Positions 54,101-61,631 of a stretch of 64,000 bases of DNA are shown piece after piece; the stretch's first letter is position 1; every line of letters begins with the position of its first letter. The notes beneath the pieces are model-generated. The model saw nothing but the letters and a program-made list of their open reading frames with translations. It ran no database searches and was not told the origin of the DNA. Made by a program: the position numbers and the translations under genes. The DNA comes from Myxococcota bacterium (GTDB lineage Bacteria; Myxococcota_A; UBA9160; SMWR01). The stretch covers positions 1 through 64,000 of the forward strand of contig JAKVBI010000018.1 in NCBI GenBank assembly GCA_022447545.1, written 5' to 3'.

Positions 54101-54680
54101 GCACGGCGAGCTCACCCCGCTCCTCGACCAGCGGCCCGCGGCTGTACCCGCCAGCGACGAGGACATCGACCAGGGCGTCTCGGTCGATGGTCTGGCCCAC
54201 CTCGAGATGGACTGATCTCGCCCGGACACTCTCGGGGGAGGGAACACGTAGGGCCAGCGCCGTCCAGGGGGCGATTACGACCGGTGCGGGCTCGGAGTCC
54301 GCCCCACCGGTGTCGTCACTGCGGAGCCAGCGGTACAGAACATCCATGCGCTGGGCGACGATGAATGGCTGGGGGGAGAAGCGCTCGTAGGGTTGAGAGT
54401 CGTGACGAGGAAAGGGTCGCACCCTGCCCCAGGGGCTTTCGCCCAGAGTCGCACGGAGATCCTCGGCGAAGGCATCGGCTGCTTTGGCGTGGGGGACCAG
54501 GATGACCACTGGTCGCGGGCCCTGAGACCGGACGAAGTGGGCCACCGCTGCTGCCCGGGCGGTGCCCCTCAATCCGCTGATTCGAAGGGGGCCGTCCCGG
54601 TCGCGGACACGCGCCGTCAACTCGTCTAGGTCGTGCGGCTGGGGGCGTGGACCCGGGCGCGGTTCCAGGCGGTCCTTCAA
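51111..54680 (-). CDS. mfd: Transcription-repair coupling factor
   Basis: 1189 residues, TTG start overlapping the glycosyltransferase stop as TTGA. Order: UvrB-like N-terminal domains (GLRGTARAAAVAHFV), RNA-polymerase interaction domain (PGGYLVHSEHGIGIYRGL), RecG-like helicase with Walker A GDVGYGKTEV, DEEHRFGV, TATPIPRTL, and motif VI QLRGRVGRS, then the C-terminal TRCF domain (IRGAGNLLGAEQSGN). Removes stalled RNA polymerase and recruits UvrA. Coupled translation to a glycosyltransferase gene is unusual. Confidence 0.97.
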   Translation of the reverse strand: MKDRLEPRPGPRPQPHDLDELTARVRDRDGPLRISGLRGTARAAAVAHFVRSQGPRPVVILVPHAKAADAFAEDLRATLGESPWGRVRPFPRHDSQPYERFSPQPFIVAQRMDVLYRWLRSDDTGGADSEPAPVVIAPWTALALRVPSPESVRARSVHLEVGQTIDRDALVDVLVAGGYSRGPLVEERGELAVRGGILDFFPPQAEHPIRIELIGDEVESIRSFDPGDQRSEGTLAHAVAPPPRELLVERSLVIENSAAIRELAARQQIPNRNVDELLEGLLRGYVPPGAESLAPLLSRPLANPLDYLPADTLWIVDDEETGRSRLEQYVAEAFDNFTVARDSGRVVAPPDQLLVPLDDLFARVRAQRPVWIDRLEIFDGDEADRGVDQCELRAGDHEELRRELIGARSSDRALAPLVERIDQWREQRWSTVLTTASLSGAERLRALLEGYGVKARTATEPRPVWRWSGPGRVEIRPVSLSAGTLLSSDGLSIVTEEEIFGPRERRRRRSRWPQGAAVEALSQLAPGGYLVHSEHGIGIYRGLTELELNSGHNEFLRLEYAEGDRLFLPIDRLDRIQVYTGSDGHVPRIDKLGGATWEKAKRDVKKSLRDMAHQLLSVHAARELAPGYAFPPRDRLFEEFEASFPFEETPDQLSAIEDVLSDMQREKPMDRVVCGDVGYGKTEVAVRAAFQAAMNGRQVAILVPTTILCQQHEETFRERLGDYPVRIEALSRFQSPRKSKQVLEGLADGSIDIVIGTHRLLQGKVRFRDLGLLVVDEEHRFGVAHKERIKQLKKTLDVLTLTATPIPRTLQLALTGIRDLSVIDTAPADRLAIRTQVCPFQESLIREVILREVRRGGQVFFVHNRVRSIGAMAELLKRLVPEVETVVAHGQMREQVLEEKMLSFMRGEGDVLLSTTIIESGLDIPRANTIVIDRADRLGLAQLYQLRGRVGRSHQRAYAYLLIPGRGALTDDAEKRLDAIRNLTELGSGFRLASMDLEIRGAGNLLGAEQSGNLSAVGYETYMEMLETTIDELKGKPSVQEIDPEIRLPVAARLPAGYVSSTNQRLVLYKRLSSCRDPSEVDRVRDEILDRFGPLPVEASNLISVIRLKIRARELGIAAIDVRSRELVLTAGQVTQIDPQRLMALVTQASPGGGGVRVTPEHKIYAPAPSLGSDALFETAHKLLSDLAN

Positions 54681-55987
54681 TTCACTGCTCCAGGTCGATC
54701 TGCTGGTTTCCCACCGCCTCGGGGGGAGGGCAGTCTAGCAGGGAGCTGCCAGGAGTCCGTGGACCCGATGGCGCGTTCTATGACTTCCAGCGTGCGGGCC
54801 GCGATCTCCGGCCATGCGTGCCTCGACTCGAGTTGCCGCCGTGCCCCCCGGCCGAGTCGGGCAGCATCCCCTTCCCGGGCGAGCAGGTTGCGCAACTGTG
54901 CGCCCATTCGGCTCGGCGGGTCGGAGGCGTCCAGCAGACAGGCGGAAAGTCCGTGTTCGAGGCCATCGGCCACTCCGGTGCGGGCGACGATGGCACGCGC
55001 CGCCTCCATGTAGTTGAGGAGTTTTACCGGGAATCCACCAGGTCTCCTCCGGGGAAGGACCGCGACTCCCGCTGCATGAGTAAGGGTCCGAGCCTCGGCG
55101 GGGCTCATGCGAAGGACCCGCAGACTCCGCCCGTTTTCCTTTTCGAAGGCAGCGATCGTGTCAGCCGGGGCGTGGGTGGCAACCACGATGTTGAGGTTCG
55201 GAGAGGCGCGCGCGGCATCGGCCAGGTCACCGAGGTCCTGATAGCCGTCGAGGTTCCCCGTATACAAGGCAAAACGCCCGGGGGTGAGTTGGTGTCGGGA
55301 ACAAACCTGCCTGATCTCGCCAGTTTCCGGCGTCGGCCCCGGTGTGAAGCCGGGTGGGACCACCGAGACTTCACCATGTGCGTGGGCGGAGAGCCGTCGG
55401 CGAGGGATTTCGTCCAGGGTGATGACCTGGTCCGCATGACGCGCCAACCACGCGTCGATGCGGTGCCCGGCACCGTCGAGCCAGCAGGCGGTTCGCTGGG
55501 ATGCCCGTTTGGCGTAGCGAGAGAGTTCTTGGCCGAGCAGGGTGTGGGCGACGTATATGACGGGAACCCGGATCCAGGGGCGTGCTGCGAGACCCACGCA
55601 CGCGGCCTCTGCGTTGTGGGCGAGGATGGCGTCGAAGCGAAGCCTTCGGTGGGACGAGATCAACAGGCGCAACAGCGCGGCGTCGGCCAGCGGTTTCGCG
55701 AGGGCGGGGCCCGACTGCAGGGCTCGCGGAGCGGAGCGGGGGGAAGTGCGTAGGACGCTTAGGTCCACGGTGCCCGCCTCCCCGCTTCCATAACACAGAA
55801 CCGTGATTCTGGCGCCAGCAGCGCGCAACGCCAGTGCCTGATCGCGTGCAAAAATCTGCGAGCCCTGAGAGAGTGGAAAGGGGAAGGCGCCCACTAGTGC
55901 GATGTGAGGCGATCGCTGGAGCTGCGTTTCGTGGGTTGAAGGAGGCTCGGATGTCCCTTCGATCAACCGAAGCGGAGCCCGGGGCAT
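54677..55987 (-). CDS. Group 1 (GT4-like) glycosyltransferase
   Basis: 436 residues from ATG 55987 (a TTG at 56008 is possible). GT-B fold: N-terminal PHIALVGAFPFPLSQGSQIF with the glycine loop for the acceptor side, VSVVPPGF at the domain linker, ALYTGNLDGYQD at the start of the donor-binding half, and GGFPVKLLNYMEAARAIVA as the family's E-x7-E-like helix (the E's are not ideal). It probably transfers a hexose to a lipid or polysaccharide. Five bases after the GT2 gene and overlapping mfd, so one operon. Confidence 0.8.
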   Translation of the reverse strand: MPRAPLRLIEGTSEPPSTHETQLQRSPHIALVGAFPFPLSQGSQIFARDQALALRAAGARITVLCYGSGEAGTVDLSVLRTSPRSAPRALQSGPALAKPLADAALLRLLISSHRRLRFDAILAHNAEAACVGLAARPWIRVPVIYVAHTLLGQELSRYAKRASQRTACWLDGAGHRIDAWLARHADQVITLDEIPRRRLSAHAHGEVSVVPPGFTPGPTPETGEIRQVCSRHQLTPGRFALYTGNLDGYQDLGDLADAARASPNLNIVVATHAPADTIAAFEKENGRSLRVLRMSPAEARTLTHAAGVAVLPRRRPGGFPVKLLNYMEAARAIVARTGVADGLEHGLSACLLDASDPPSRMGAQLRNLLAREGDAARLGRGARRQLESRHAWPEIAARTLEVIERAIGSTDSWQLPARLPSPRGGGKPADRPGAVN

Positions 55988-55991
55988 GGGA

Positions 55992-56750
55992 TCAGGCGCT
56001 CGGGCCAAGGCCGCGTGTGAGCGATGTCAGCTTTCCGGCCGCCGGATCTTGGAGGACGCGGTAGAGGCGGATCATTTCGAGCAATGCTCGCAGAACGACG
56101 CGCGGGTTCGCACCACTTTGGCGCCCGTGCCGGCGCCTGTGATGAGTGACCGGGACTTCGTGGATTCGGGCGCCGTTCGCTCTTGCGCGGACCAGGATTT
56201 CGGTGTTGACGAATGCTCCGATCGATTCGATGGGGATCTGTGCGAGGACACGTCGATGGAAGACTTTGAACGCGCAGTCGATGTCGCGGACCCGTAGGTC
56301 GAACAAGCTGCCAACCAACCATTTCCAGCCGGCTGCGATGATGCGTCGCGGCCAGGGATCCCGCCGCGGTGAGCGATAGCCCGCCACGATGTCGAAGTCG
56401 TCGACATGGCGCAGCAACAGATGGAGCTCATGGAGGTCGAACTGCAGATCCGCGTCGCTGAAGAACACGAGTTCGCCCCTTGCGGCGCGCAGCCCCAGGC
56501 GCAGGGCGGCGCCGTAGCCCTGGTTCGACGAGTGCCGTACGAGGCGGATTCGGGGCTCGTGGCGCCGTCGCTCTTCTACGACGGCCGCACTGGCGTCACG
56601 GCTACCGTCGTCCACGATGACGATCTCGAAGCGGGGTGTGAGCTGGGGGGCCAGCTTCAGGGCGCTGTCCAGCAGAGGGTTGAGGTTGTCCTCCTCGTCG
56701 AATGCGGGAAAGACCAGGCTCAACTCGATCGTATCGTCGCCCGTCGTCAT
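55992..56750 (-). CDS. GT2 family glycosyltransferase (polyprenyl-phosphate type)
   Basis: 252 residues from ATG 56750, overlapping the phosphatase-like gene stop by 4 bp. LSLVFPAFDEEDNL, VDDGSRDAS, NQGYGAALRLGL and FFSDADLQFD (the DxD metal site) are textbook for the DPM1-like group. IDCAFKVFHRRV and ILVRARANGARIHEVPV support the same group. No C-terminal membrane helices. Likely makes a polyprenyl-phosphate sugar used by membrane transferases encoded elsewhere. Confidence 0.9.
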   Translation of the reverse strand: MTTGDDTIELSLVFPAFDEEDNLNPLLDSALKLAPQLTPRFEIVIVDDGSRDASAAVVEERRRHEPRIRLVRHSSNQGYGAALRLGLRAARGELVFFSDADLQFDLHELHLLLRHVDDFDIVAGYRSPRRDPWPRRIIAAGWKWLVGSLFDLRVRDIDCAFKVFHRRVLAQIPIESIGAFVNTEILVRARANGARIHEVPVTHHRRRHGRQSGANPRVVLRALLEMIRLYRVLQDPAAGKLTSLTRGLGPSA

Positions 56751-58423
56751 TCCAGGTAGCCGAGGTCGCGCAGTCGCTTGGCCACGAGATCCTCCTCGTC
56801 GTGGGTGTAGTCGCTGGCAGCGTTGGGGTGATGGGCGGCCCTTTCGATGGCTTCGAGCTCGTGGGGGATCCCGAGCGCTTCCAGAAAACGAGGAACGGCG
56901 TCGCGCAGCTGCATGCCCGGCTGGGCGTCCAGACACTCCGCCCCGCCGTGGGCGATCCAGATGCCATCGGGCCGATGCGTTCCGTTCATTCCCCGACCCC
57001 TTCCTCCCCCGAGTTCCGCGTCGTCCAGGCGCCGGATGCTCGCGGTGTCTTCCGATGCCCAAGGCGTGTGAACGAGGGACAAACCGTAGCCGTGGTCCGT
57101 GGCCAGTTCGACCACGATGTCGGGTGCGCGCTCTACGCACGGTCCATCGTAGACTTCCTCCCGGGGCCGAGCTCGCGCGATGGCGGCCTGACCGTCGGGA
57201 AGTTTCCAACCCAGCAGGGAGTCGATCACACCTTGCCGAACCCGCTCATAGTCGGCCGGTGCGACGCAGCCCTCGGCTTCCCGGCCTCGCAGGTTGATCC
57301 AGACGCCTGGCTGGGTGTTGACCTCCTCGGCGAACGCCACGGTGCGCCCCCAATCGATTCCTCCGAACCGGGCAATGCTCTCGAGTCGCGCTGCCGTGGA
57401 CCGGGTCCGCCGGAAGATCTTCTCCGCGGCCCTCGGCGACAGGAGTGCGAGAGCGCCATCGCGTGCACCCCGCGCGATGCGGTCGAGAGACAGGGGCTGG
57501 CTGCGCGGACGGGCGCGTTGCAACCACCCGCAGTCCCAGAGGTGCCGGCCTAGGTGGACGACGTGGCGCCCCGCCCCTCGGGCGCCATGGTCTGACATCA
57601 CCACACATGGGGCGTCCTCACCGAACGCCCGCCGGATTTCTCCACAGGCCTGGTCGAGTCGCTCGAAGACTGAAGCGATGGCGTCCCGCCGCTGGAGGCT
57701 CGCCGAAGGGTCGTGGCGCGGCGACCTGGGGTCGTGGTCGCGCCAGAAATGATGGCAGACCGTGTCGCTTTCCGAAAAGACCACCACGCCGACATCCGGG
57801 CGCGACCCGCGGGCCTCGAGCTGCTCCAGTGCCTCCACGGCGAAGGCCGTCTTGCGTTCGATCCTCGCCAGCAGGCCCTCGGCGGCACGCTCGTGCCACC
57901 CGTCCTCCCGGGCACGCTGATCGAGGTCCTGGGCCATCCATGGCCCCACCCGCTCGGTGAGGTTTCGGTACAGGCCCGGGTCGCTCGCCGAGCGCGAGTC
58001 ACTACCCGCCGAAACCGGCGAGTCGAAGCCGGAGACCAGCAAACCCCGGATGGGCTCAGGCGGGAAGGTGGCGGGCATGCCCAGTACCAACGATGTCAGC
58101 CCCGCGCCACTGACCCGGGCGAAGAGCGACTCACCCCGGCGGTGGGTGGCGTTGACGAAGCGCACGCGATAGGCGCCGGGAACTTTTTCGGTGAAGTCGA
58201 AAATGCCGTGCTGGCCCGGGTCGAGGCCCGTCATGAAGGTCGACCAGGCGGGAAAGCTCATGGGCGGTACCGTGCTCTCGAGGGCCCCGGAGCTTCCCGC
58301 AGAGCGCCACGCCGTCAGGTGGGGGAGCCGCCCCGATGCCCCCAGGGGATCGAGGACGTTGAAGCTCGCGCCGTCCAGCCCCAGCACCAACAGCCGCCCC
58401 TGGTTGGGTCTGCGGGTCGACAT
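56747..58423 (-). CDS. Alkaline-phosphatase-superfamily (type I phosphodiesterase/AP3A hydrolase-like) protein
   Basis: 558 residues. LLVLGLDGASFNVLDPL supplies the first metal Asp, FPAWSTFMTGLDPGQHGIFDF the nucleophile region, SESDTVCHHFW the second metal set, VMSDHGARG the DHG motif, and NGTHRPDGIWIAHG the last His. The C-terminus EEDLVAKRLRDLGYLE is common in this subfamily. No signal peptide is visible, so it acts in the cytoplasm. Cleaves a phosphomonoester or diester, substrate unknown; its operon partners suggest sugar-nucleotide or glycolipid metabolism. AGGAGG is 11 bases upstream. Confidence 0.82.
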   Translation of the reverse strand: MSTRRPNQGRLLVLGLDGASFNVLDPLGASGRLPHLTAWRSAGSSGALESTVPPMSFPAWSTFMTGLDPGQHGIFDFTEKVPGAYRVRFVNATHRRGESLFARVSGAGLTSLVLGMPATFPPEPIRGLLVSGFDSPVSAGSDSRSASDPGLYRNLTERVGPWMAQDLDQRAREDGWHERAAEGLLARIERKTAFAVEALEQLEARGSRPDVGVVVFSESDTVCHHFWRDHDPRSPRHDPSASLQRRDAIASVFERLDQACGEIRRAFGEDAPCVVMSDHGARGAGRHVVHLGRHLWDCGWLQRARPRSQPLSLDRIARGARDGALALLSPRAAEKIFRRTRSTAARLESIARFGGIDWGRTVAFAEEVNTQPGVWINLRGREAEGCVAPADYERVRQGVIDSLLGWKLPDGQAAIARARPREEVYDGPCVERAPDIVVELATDHGYGLSLVHTPWASEDTASIRRLDDAELGGGRGRGMNGTHRPDGIWIAHGGAECLDAQPGMQLRDAVPRFLEALGIPHELEAIERAAHHPNAASDYTHDEEDLVAKRLRDLGYLE

Positions 58424-58496
58424 ACCCCCGGGATCCTCCTATATTCCGCCGCCCTCGGGCGATTCCGCCCGATATTCGCACTGTTGGAGAAATGCT

Positions 58497-59141
58497 GTGG
58501 CCATCCAGCTCATCTGTCGCAAGCTCGGCATGACGCAGATCTTCGAATCGACCGGGGAGTGTATACCGGTCACGGTTCTTCAAGCCGACTCCAACACCAT
58601 CGTTCAGAAGAAGTCCGATGAAAAGGAGGGCTACACGGCCCTTCAAGTGGGTGCCATCCCGAGCCGTCCCTCACGTACCAATCGCCCCCGGCAGGGCCAT
58701 TTCGACAAAGCAGGCGTGGCCCCGCAACGGGCGCTCCATGAGTGCCGGATCAGCAGCGAAGAGGCCGAAGCGTATGAAGTGGGTCAGCAGCTCGGTGTGG
58801 ACCTGTTCGAAGCAGGCCAGCGTGTCGACGTCATCGGAACCTCCAAGGGACGAGGAACCGCCGGTGTCGTGAAGCGCCACGGGTTTGCGATCAAACGCCG
58901 CACCCACGGAACCCACGAGTATTTCCGCCATCCGGGAGCCATCGGTGCCGGTGCCTATCCCGGCCGTGTGCTCAAGGGCACGAAGATGCCGGGCCGTTTC
59001 GGGAACGAGCGTGTCACGGTGCTCGACCTCGAGATCGTCCGGATCGAGCAGGAAAAGGGCCTGTTGTTCGTGAGAGGTGCCGTACCCGGCCACGCCGAGG
59101 GTCTCGTTCACGTACGTGCCTCGGTCAAGGCCCGCGGCTGA
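58497..59141 (+). CDS. rplC: 50S ribosomal protein uL3, outside the S10 cluster
   Basis: 214 residues, GTG start with GGAGA upstream. CRKLGMTQIF, GHFDKAG, DVIGTSKGRGTAGVVKRHGF, PGAIGAGAYPGRVLKGTKM, MPGRFGNERVTV and LLFVRGAVPG cover the whole L3 fold. Not followed by rplD and not preceded by rpsJ, so it is separated from the usual S10 operon. The protein looks functional, though slightly diverged (KGTK for KGKK; Ala where E. coli has the methylated Gln150). It could be the only rplC or a second copy. rlmE follows 44 bp later. Confidence 0.92.
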   Translation: MAIQLICRKLGMTQIFESTGECIPVTVLQADSNTIVQKKSDEKEGYTALQVGAIPSRPSRTNRPRQGHFDKAGVAPQRALHECRISSEEAEAYEVGQQLGVDLFEAGQRVDVIGTSKGRGTAGVVKRHGFAIKRRTHGTHEYFRHPGAIGAGAYPGRVLKGTKMPGRFGNERVTVLDLEIVRIEQEKGLLFVRGAVPGHAEGLVHVRASVKARG

Positions 59142-59185
59142 CCTCGCACTCGGCCCGCCTCGCCCTTCGCGAGCAGGAATCCGAC

Positions 59186-59791
59186 GTGGCCTACCAGCGA
59201 AAGGACCACTTTCACCAACGCGCCAAGCGCGAAGGGTATCGGTCCCGAGCCGCCTACAAACTGCTGGAGGTTCAGAAGCGCCACCGGCTGCTGCGCCGTG
59301 GCCAGCGTGTGGTGGACCTCGGCTGCTGGCCGGGAGGCTGGTTGCAGGTGGCGGCTCGCGCGGTGGGCCCTCGTGGGCGGGTGGTGGGTGTGGATGTGAC
59401 CGCCATGGAGCCGGAGCTGAGTGAGGCCAATGCCGTTGCGCTCCGGGGCGACCTGTCGGACCCGGCCTTGTGCGGACGGATCCTCGAGGAACTGGGGGCC
59501 CGGGCCGAGGTGATGCTCAGCGACGCTGCGCCCAAATTGACGGGGGTCCGAGTGACGGACCGCGCTCGGGAGGAGGAGTTGCTCCTGGCCGTGGAGGCGA
59601 CTCTTCCTCACTTGCTCAAGCCCGGCGGCGACCTCCTGCTGAAGCTTCTGGAGGGTCCCGAGGCCCAGGCCCTGAGCCGTCGCATCGGGGGGTGCTTCAA
59701 GCAGGCGAAGACTCTTCGCGCTGCGGCGAGCCGCCCGTCGAGTACCGAAAAATATCTTTTGGCCCGTGGGTTTAAGGTGGGTTCGCCATGA
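59186..59791 (+). CDS. rlmE: 23S rRNA 2'-O-ribose methyltransferase RlmE (FtsJ)
   Basis: 201 residues, GTG start. The K-D-K-E catalytic tetrad is K25 (RAAYKLLE), D113 (LSDAAPKLTG), K153 (LLKLLEG) and E188 (STEKY), with the same relative spacing as the E. coli enzyme. SAM motif VVDLGCWPGGWLQ. Methylates U2552 in the A-loop of 23S rRNA, a late step of 50S assembly. Encoded just after L3, also a component near the peptidyl-transferase centre. Confidence 0.93.
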   Translation: MAYQRKDHFHQRAKREGYRSRAAYKLLEVQKRHRLLRRGQRVVDLGCWPGGWLQVAARAVGPRGRVVGVDVTAMEPELSEANAVALRGDLSDPALCGRILEELGARAEVMLSDAAPKLTGVRVTDRAREEELLLAVEATLPHLLKPGGDLLLKLLEGPEAQALSRRIGGCFKQAKTLRAAASRPSSTEKYLLARGFKVGSP

Positions 59792-59911
59792 GCCACCGGG
59801 GCGTGACAATACTAAGAAAACGTGTTCGCATAGAAGTTCGGACCGGTGAATCGGGGTCGCTTGCCCAGGCACGTGGCGACCGCCCCGGCTCGCCAATACA
59901 GAGGGAGCAGC

Positions 59912-60385
59912 ATGTCGGATCGCACCTTTAAGATTCTCGGAATTCAGCAGATCGCCGTCGGGGGCCGCGACAAAGCGCCCCTCCAGAAATTGTGGGTCGA
60001 GATGCTCGGGCTCACGCCAAAGGGCCAGTTCCGAAGTGAGAGCGAGAACGTCGATGAGGACATCATCGAAATTGGCCAAGGTGCCCACGCGGTAGAGGTA
60101 GACCTCATGCAACCCATCGACCCCGAGGGTCGCCCTCGAGTCCACGACCCGGCCTTGAACCACGTGGGGCTCTGGGTTGACGATCTCGCCGCTGCCGTCG
60201 CATGGCTTGACGGCCAGGGCGTGCGGTTCACCCCAGGGGGGATTCGCAAGGGCGCGGCCGGCCACGACGTTTGCTTCATTCACCCGAAGGGCAACGACGA
60301 TCACCCCATTGGCGGTGCGGGGGTCCTGATCGAGTTGGTTCAGGCGCCCCAGGATGTGGTCGCCGCCCTCAGCCCTGGAAGCTGA
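59912..60385 (+). CDS. VOC-superfamily (glyoxalase/epimerase-like) protein
   Basis: 157 residues from ATG 59912, preceded by GAGGGAG. Two beta-alpha-beta-beta-beta modules. Candidate metal ligands are Q13 (where many VOC proteins have His), E62 or D64, H84 in [10 protein letters not shown] and E141 in [19 protein letters not shown] and [13 protein letters not shown] resemble methylmalonyl-CoA epimerases. Q/E/H/E is the ligand set of human-type glyoxalase I. Either lactoylglutathione-like or acyl-CoA epimerase chemistry is possible. Separate from rlmE by 120 AT-richer bases that may hold its promoter. Confidence 0.75.
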   Translation: MSDRTFKILGIQQIAVGGRDKAPLQKLWVEMLGLTPKGQFRSESENVDEDIIEIGQGAHAVEVDLMQPIDPEGRPRVHDPALNHVGLWVDDLAAAVAWLDGQGVRFTPGGIRKGAAGHDVCFIHPKGNDDHPIGGAGVLIELVQAPQDVVAALSPGS

Positions 60386-60738
60386 CCGGGCCTCCTCGGG
60401 TCGCCCCCTCGGCCCGATGCAGGACCCCACCCGCCGGGGAATCCCTTCCTGGCGTGGCACAAAGCCCCCACCCTGCTGGGGGCTGGCCCCGGGAGTTCGC
60501 CCGCAGTCCGCTCCAGCCCGGGCCCGACGAGCGATGACCGCCCCATAGACCCCCTCAAATCCGAAGAGAGGGGTTCAGTCGCCGCCAGTTGGGGTTTTCA
60601 CTTGTCGAAATCGGTTGAATGCCGGATCGCCCTTGAGGGCGATCCGAGTACGTTTGTCTCGGGCCGCCAATCATGTGAGGGGGCGCTCGCAGGCCTCGGG
60701 TCGGAGTCGGGCGAAGGCGGCGGAAAGTTGGGACCAGA
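60386..60738. other. Gap upstream of the NarL-type regulator
   Basis: 353 bases without a gene. It contains a GCCCCCA/TGGGGGC hairpin near 60466-60485, soon after the VOC gene and possibly its terminator, then the strong hairpin at 60623-60646. The regulator promoter is presumably in the last 120 bases; I cannot name boxes. Confidence 0.45.
60623..60646. other. Perfect 10-bp hairpin upstream of the NarL-type regulator
   Basis: cggatcgccc-ttga-gggcgatccg, a perfect inverted repeat with a tetraloop, 92 bases before the regulator ATG. It could be a leader hairpin, an operator for a dimeric regulator or a terminator followed by the weak gtttgtct. Confidence 0.6.
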
Positions 60739-61383
60739 ATGCAGACTCGAATCGTAGTGGCCGACGATCATCGAATCGTTCGCGCAGGAATATGCAAGCT
60801 GCTCGAAACCCGCGAGGATTTCGAAGTGGTGGGAGAAGCTTCAGACGGGGAGGAAGCCGTTCGGATCATTCTCGAAAAGGAGCCGGACGTCGCGTTGATG
60901 GATATCTGGATGCCGCGCTTGTCGGGCATCGACGCGACAAGGCGCATCGAAAAGCTCGGGACCACCACCAAGGTGTTGGTTCTTTCGATGCACGAGAACA
61001 GGAACTACGTGGAGGAGGTGTTGAAGGCGGGCGCCTCGGGCTATGTGGTGAAGAACGCCGACTCCGAGGATCTGTTGGCTGCCATCGATGCCGTTTGTGC
61101 GGGCGGCTCGTACCTTTCGCCCTCCATCACGCAGCAGGTGGTGGACGTGATCGCGCGACCGCAGAGTGAGGTGGGTGCGGGGATTGCAGCGCTTACCGAC
61201 CGCGAGCGAGAAGTTCTCGGCCTGATCGCCGAGGGCCTGTCGAGTAAGGAGATTGCAGCGATGCTGGGTGTGTCGCTCAAGACCGTCGACTCGCATCGCT
61301 CGAACCTGATGGACAAGCTCGATATCCACAAAGTCTCGGGCCTGGTCCGTTTCGCCATTCGCGAGGGTCTCGTCGAGCCCTGA
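60739..61383 (+). CDS. NarL/FixJ-family response regulator
   Basis: 214 residues. Receiver (1-120): acidic pocket DD at 9-10, phosphorylation site D55 in ALMDIWMPRLSG, switch SM near 83, K105. LuxR-type helix-turn-helix at about 148-205: LTDREREVLGLIAEGLSSKEIA and LGVSLKTVDSHRSNLMDKL. All key residues intact. Its sensor is not adjacent. An AG-rich sequence lies 12 bases upstream of the ATG but the ribosome-binding site is weak. Confidence 0.93.
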   Translation: MQTRIVVADDHRIVRAGICKLLETREDFEVVGEASDGEEAVRIILEKEPDVALMDIWMPRLSGIDATRRIEKLGTTTKVLVLSMHENRNYVEEVLKAGASGYVVKNADSEDLLAAIDAVCAGGSYLSPSITQQVVDVIARPQSEVGAGIAALTDREREVLGLIAEGLSSKEIAAMLGVSLKTVDSHRSNLMDKLDIHKVSGLVRFAIREGLVEP

Positions 61384-61631
61384 TCCCGGGCCCCGGGGTT
61401 GTGGGAGGTTGGCTGGGCGACCCCGAAGGGCTGCCCGCTCGTTCCGAGTCTAGGCGTCGAATGTGATATGGTGCGGCCCCTCGCCGCCCCGAGTCGTCGC
61501 CTCGAGGGTGCAGCGGGTGGTCCCGTCGGAGGGGCCCTCAGCGGAGTGTCCACCGTGAACATCGCCGGCCCCGCCGTTTGCCGAAGGCTCGCCGGCCGCC
61601 CGAGCCGCCGCGGCGGGCGGAGGGTGCGGCC

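Noticed and set aside
52824-54215. 463-codon open frame on the plus strand opposite mfd
   Set aside because: Antisense shadow of Mfd; no domain resemblance.
60455-60480. Sigma-54 promoter (TGGCAC)
   Set aside because: tggcac is present, but the -12 element at the required spacing reads as a C-run, not TTGC.
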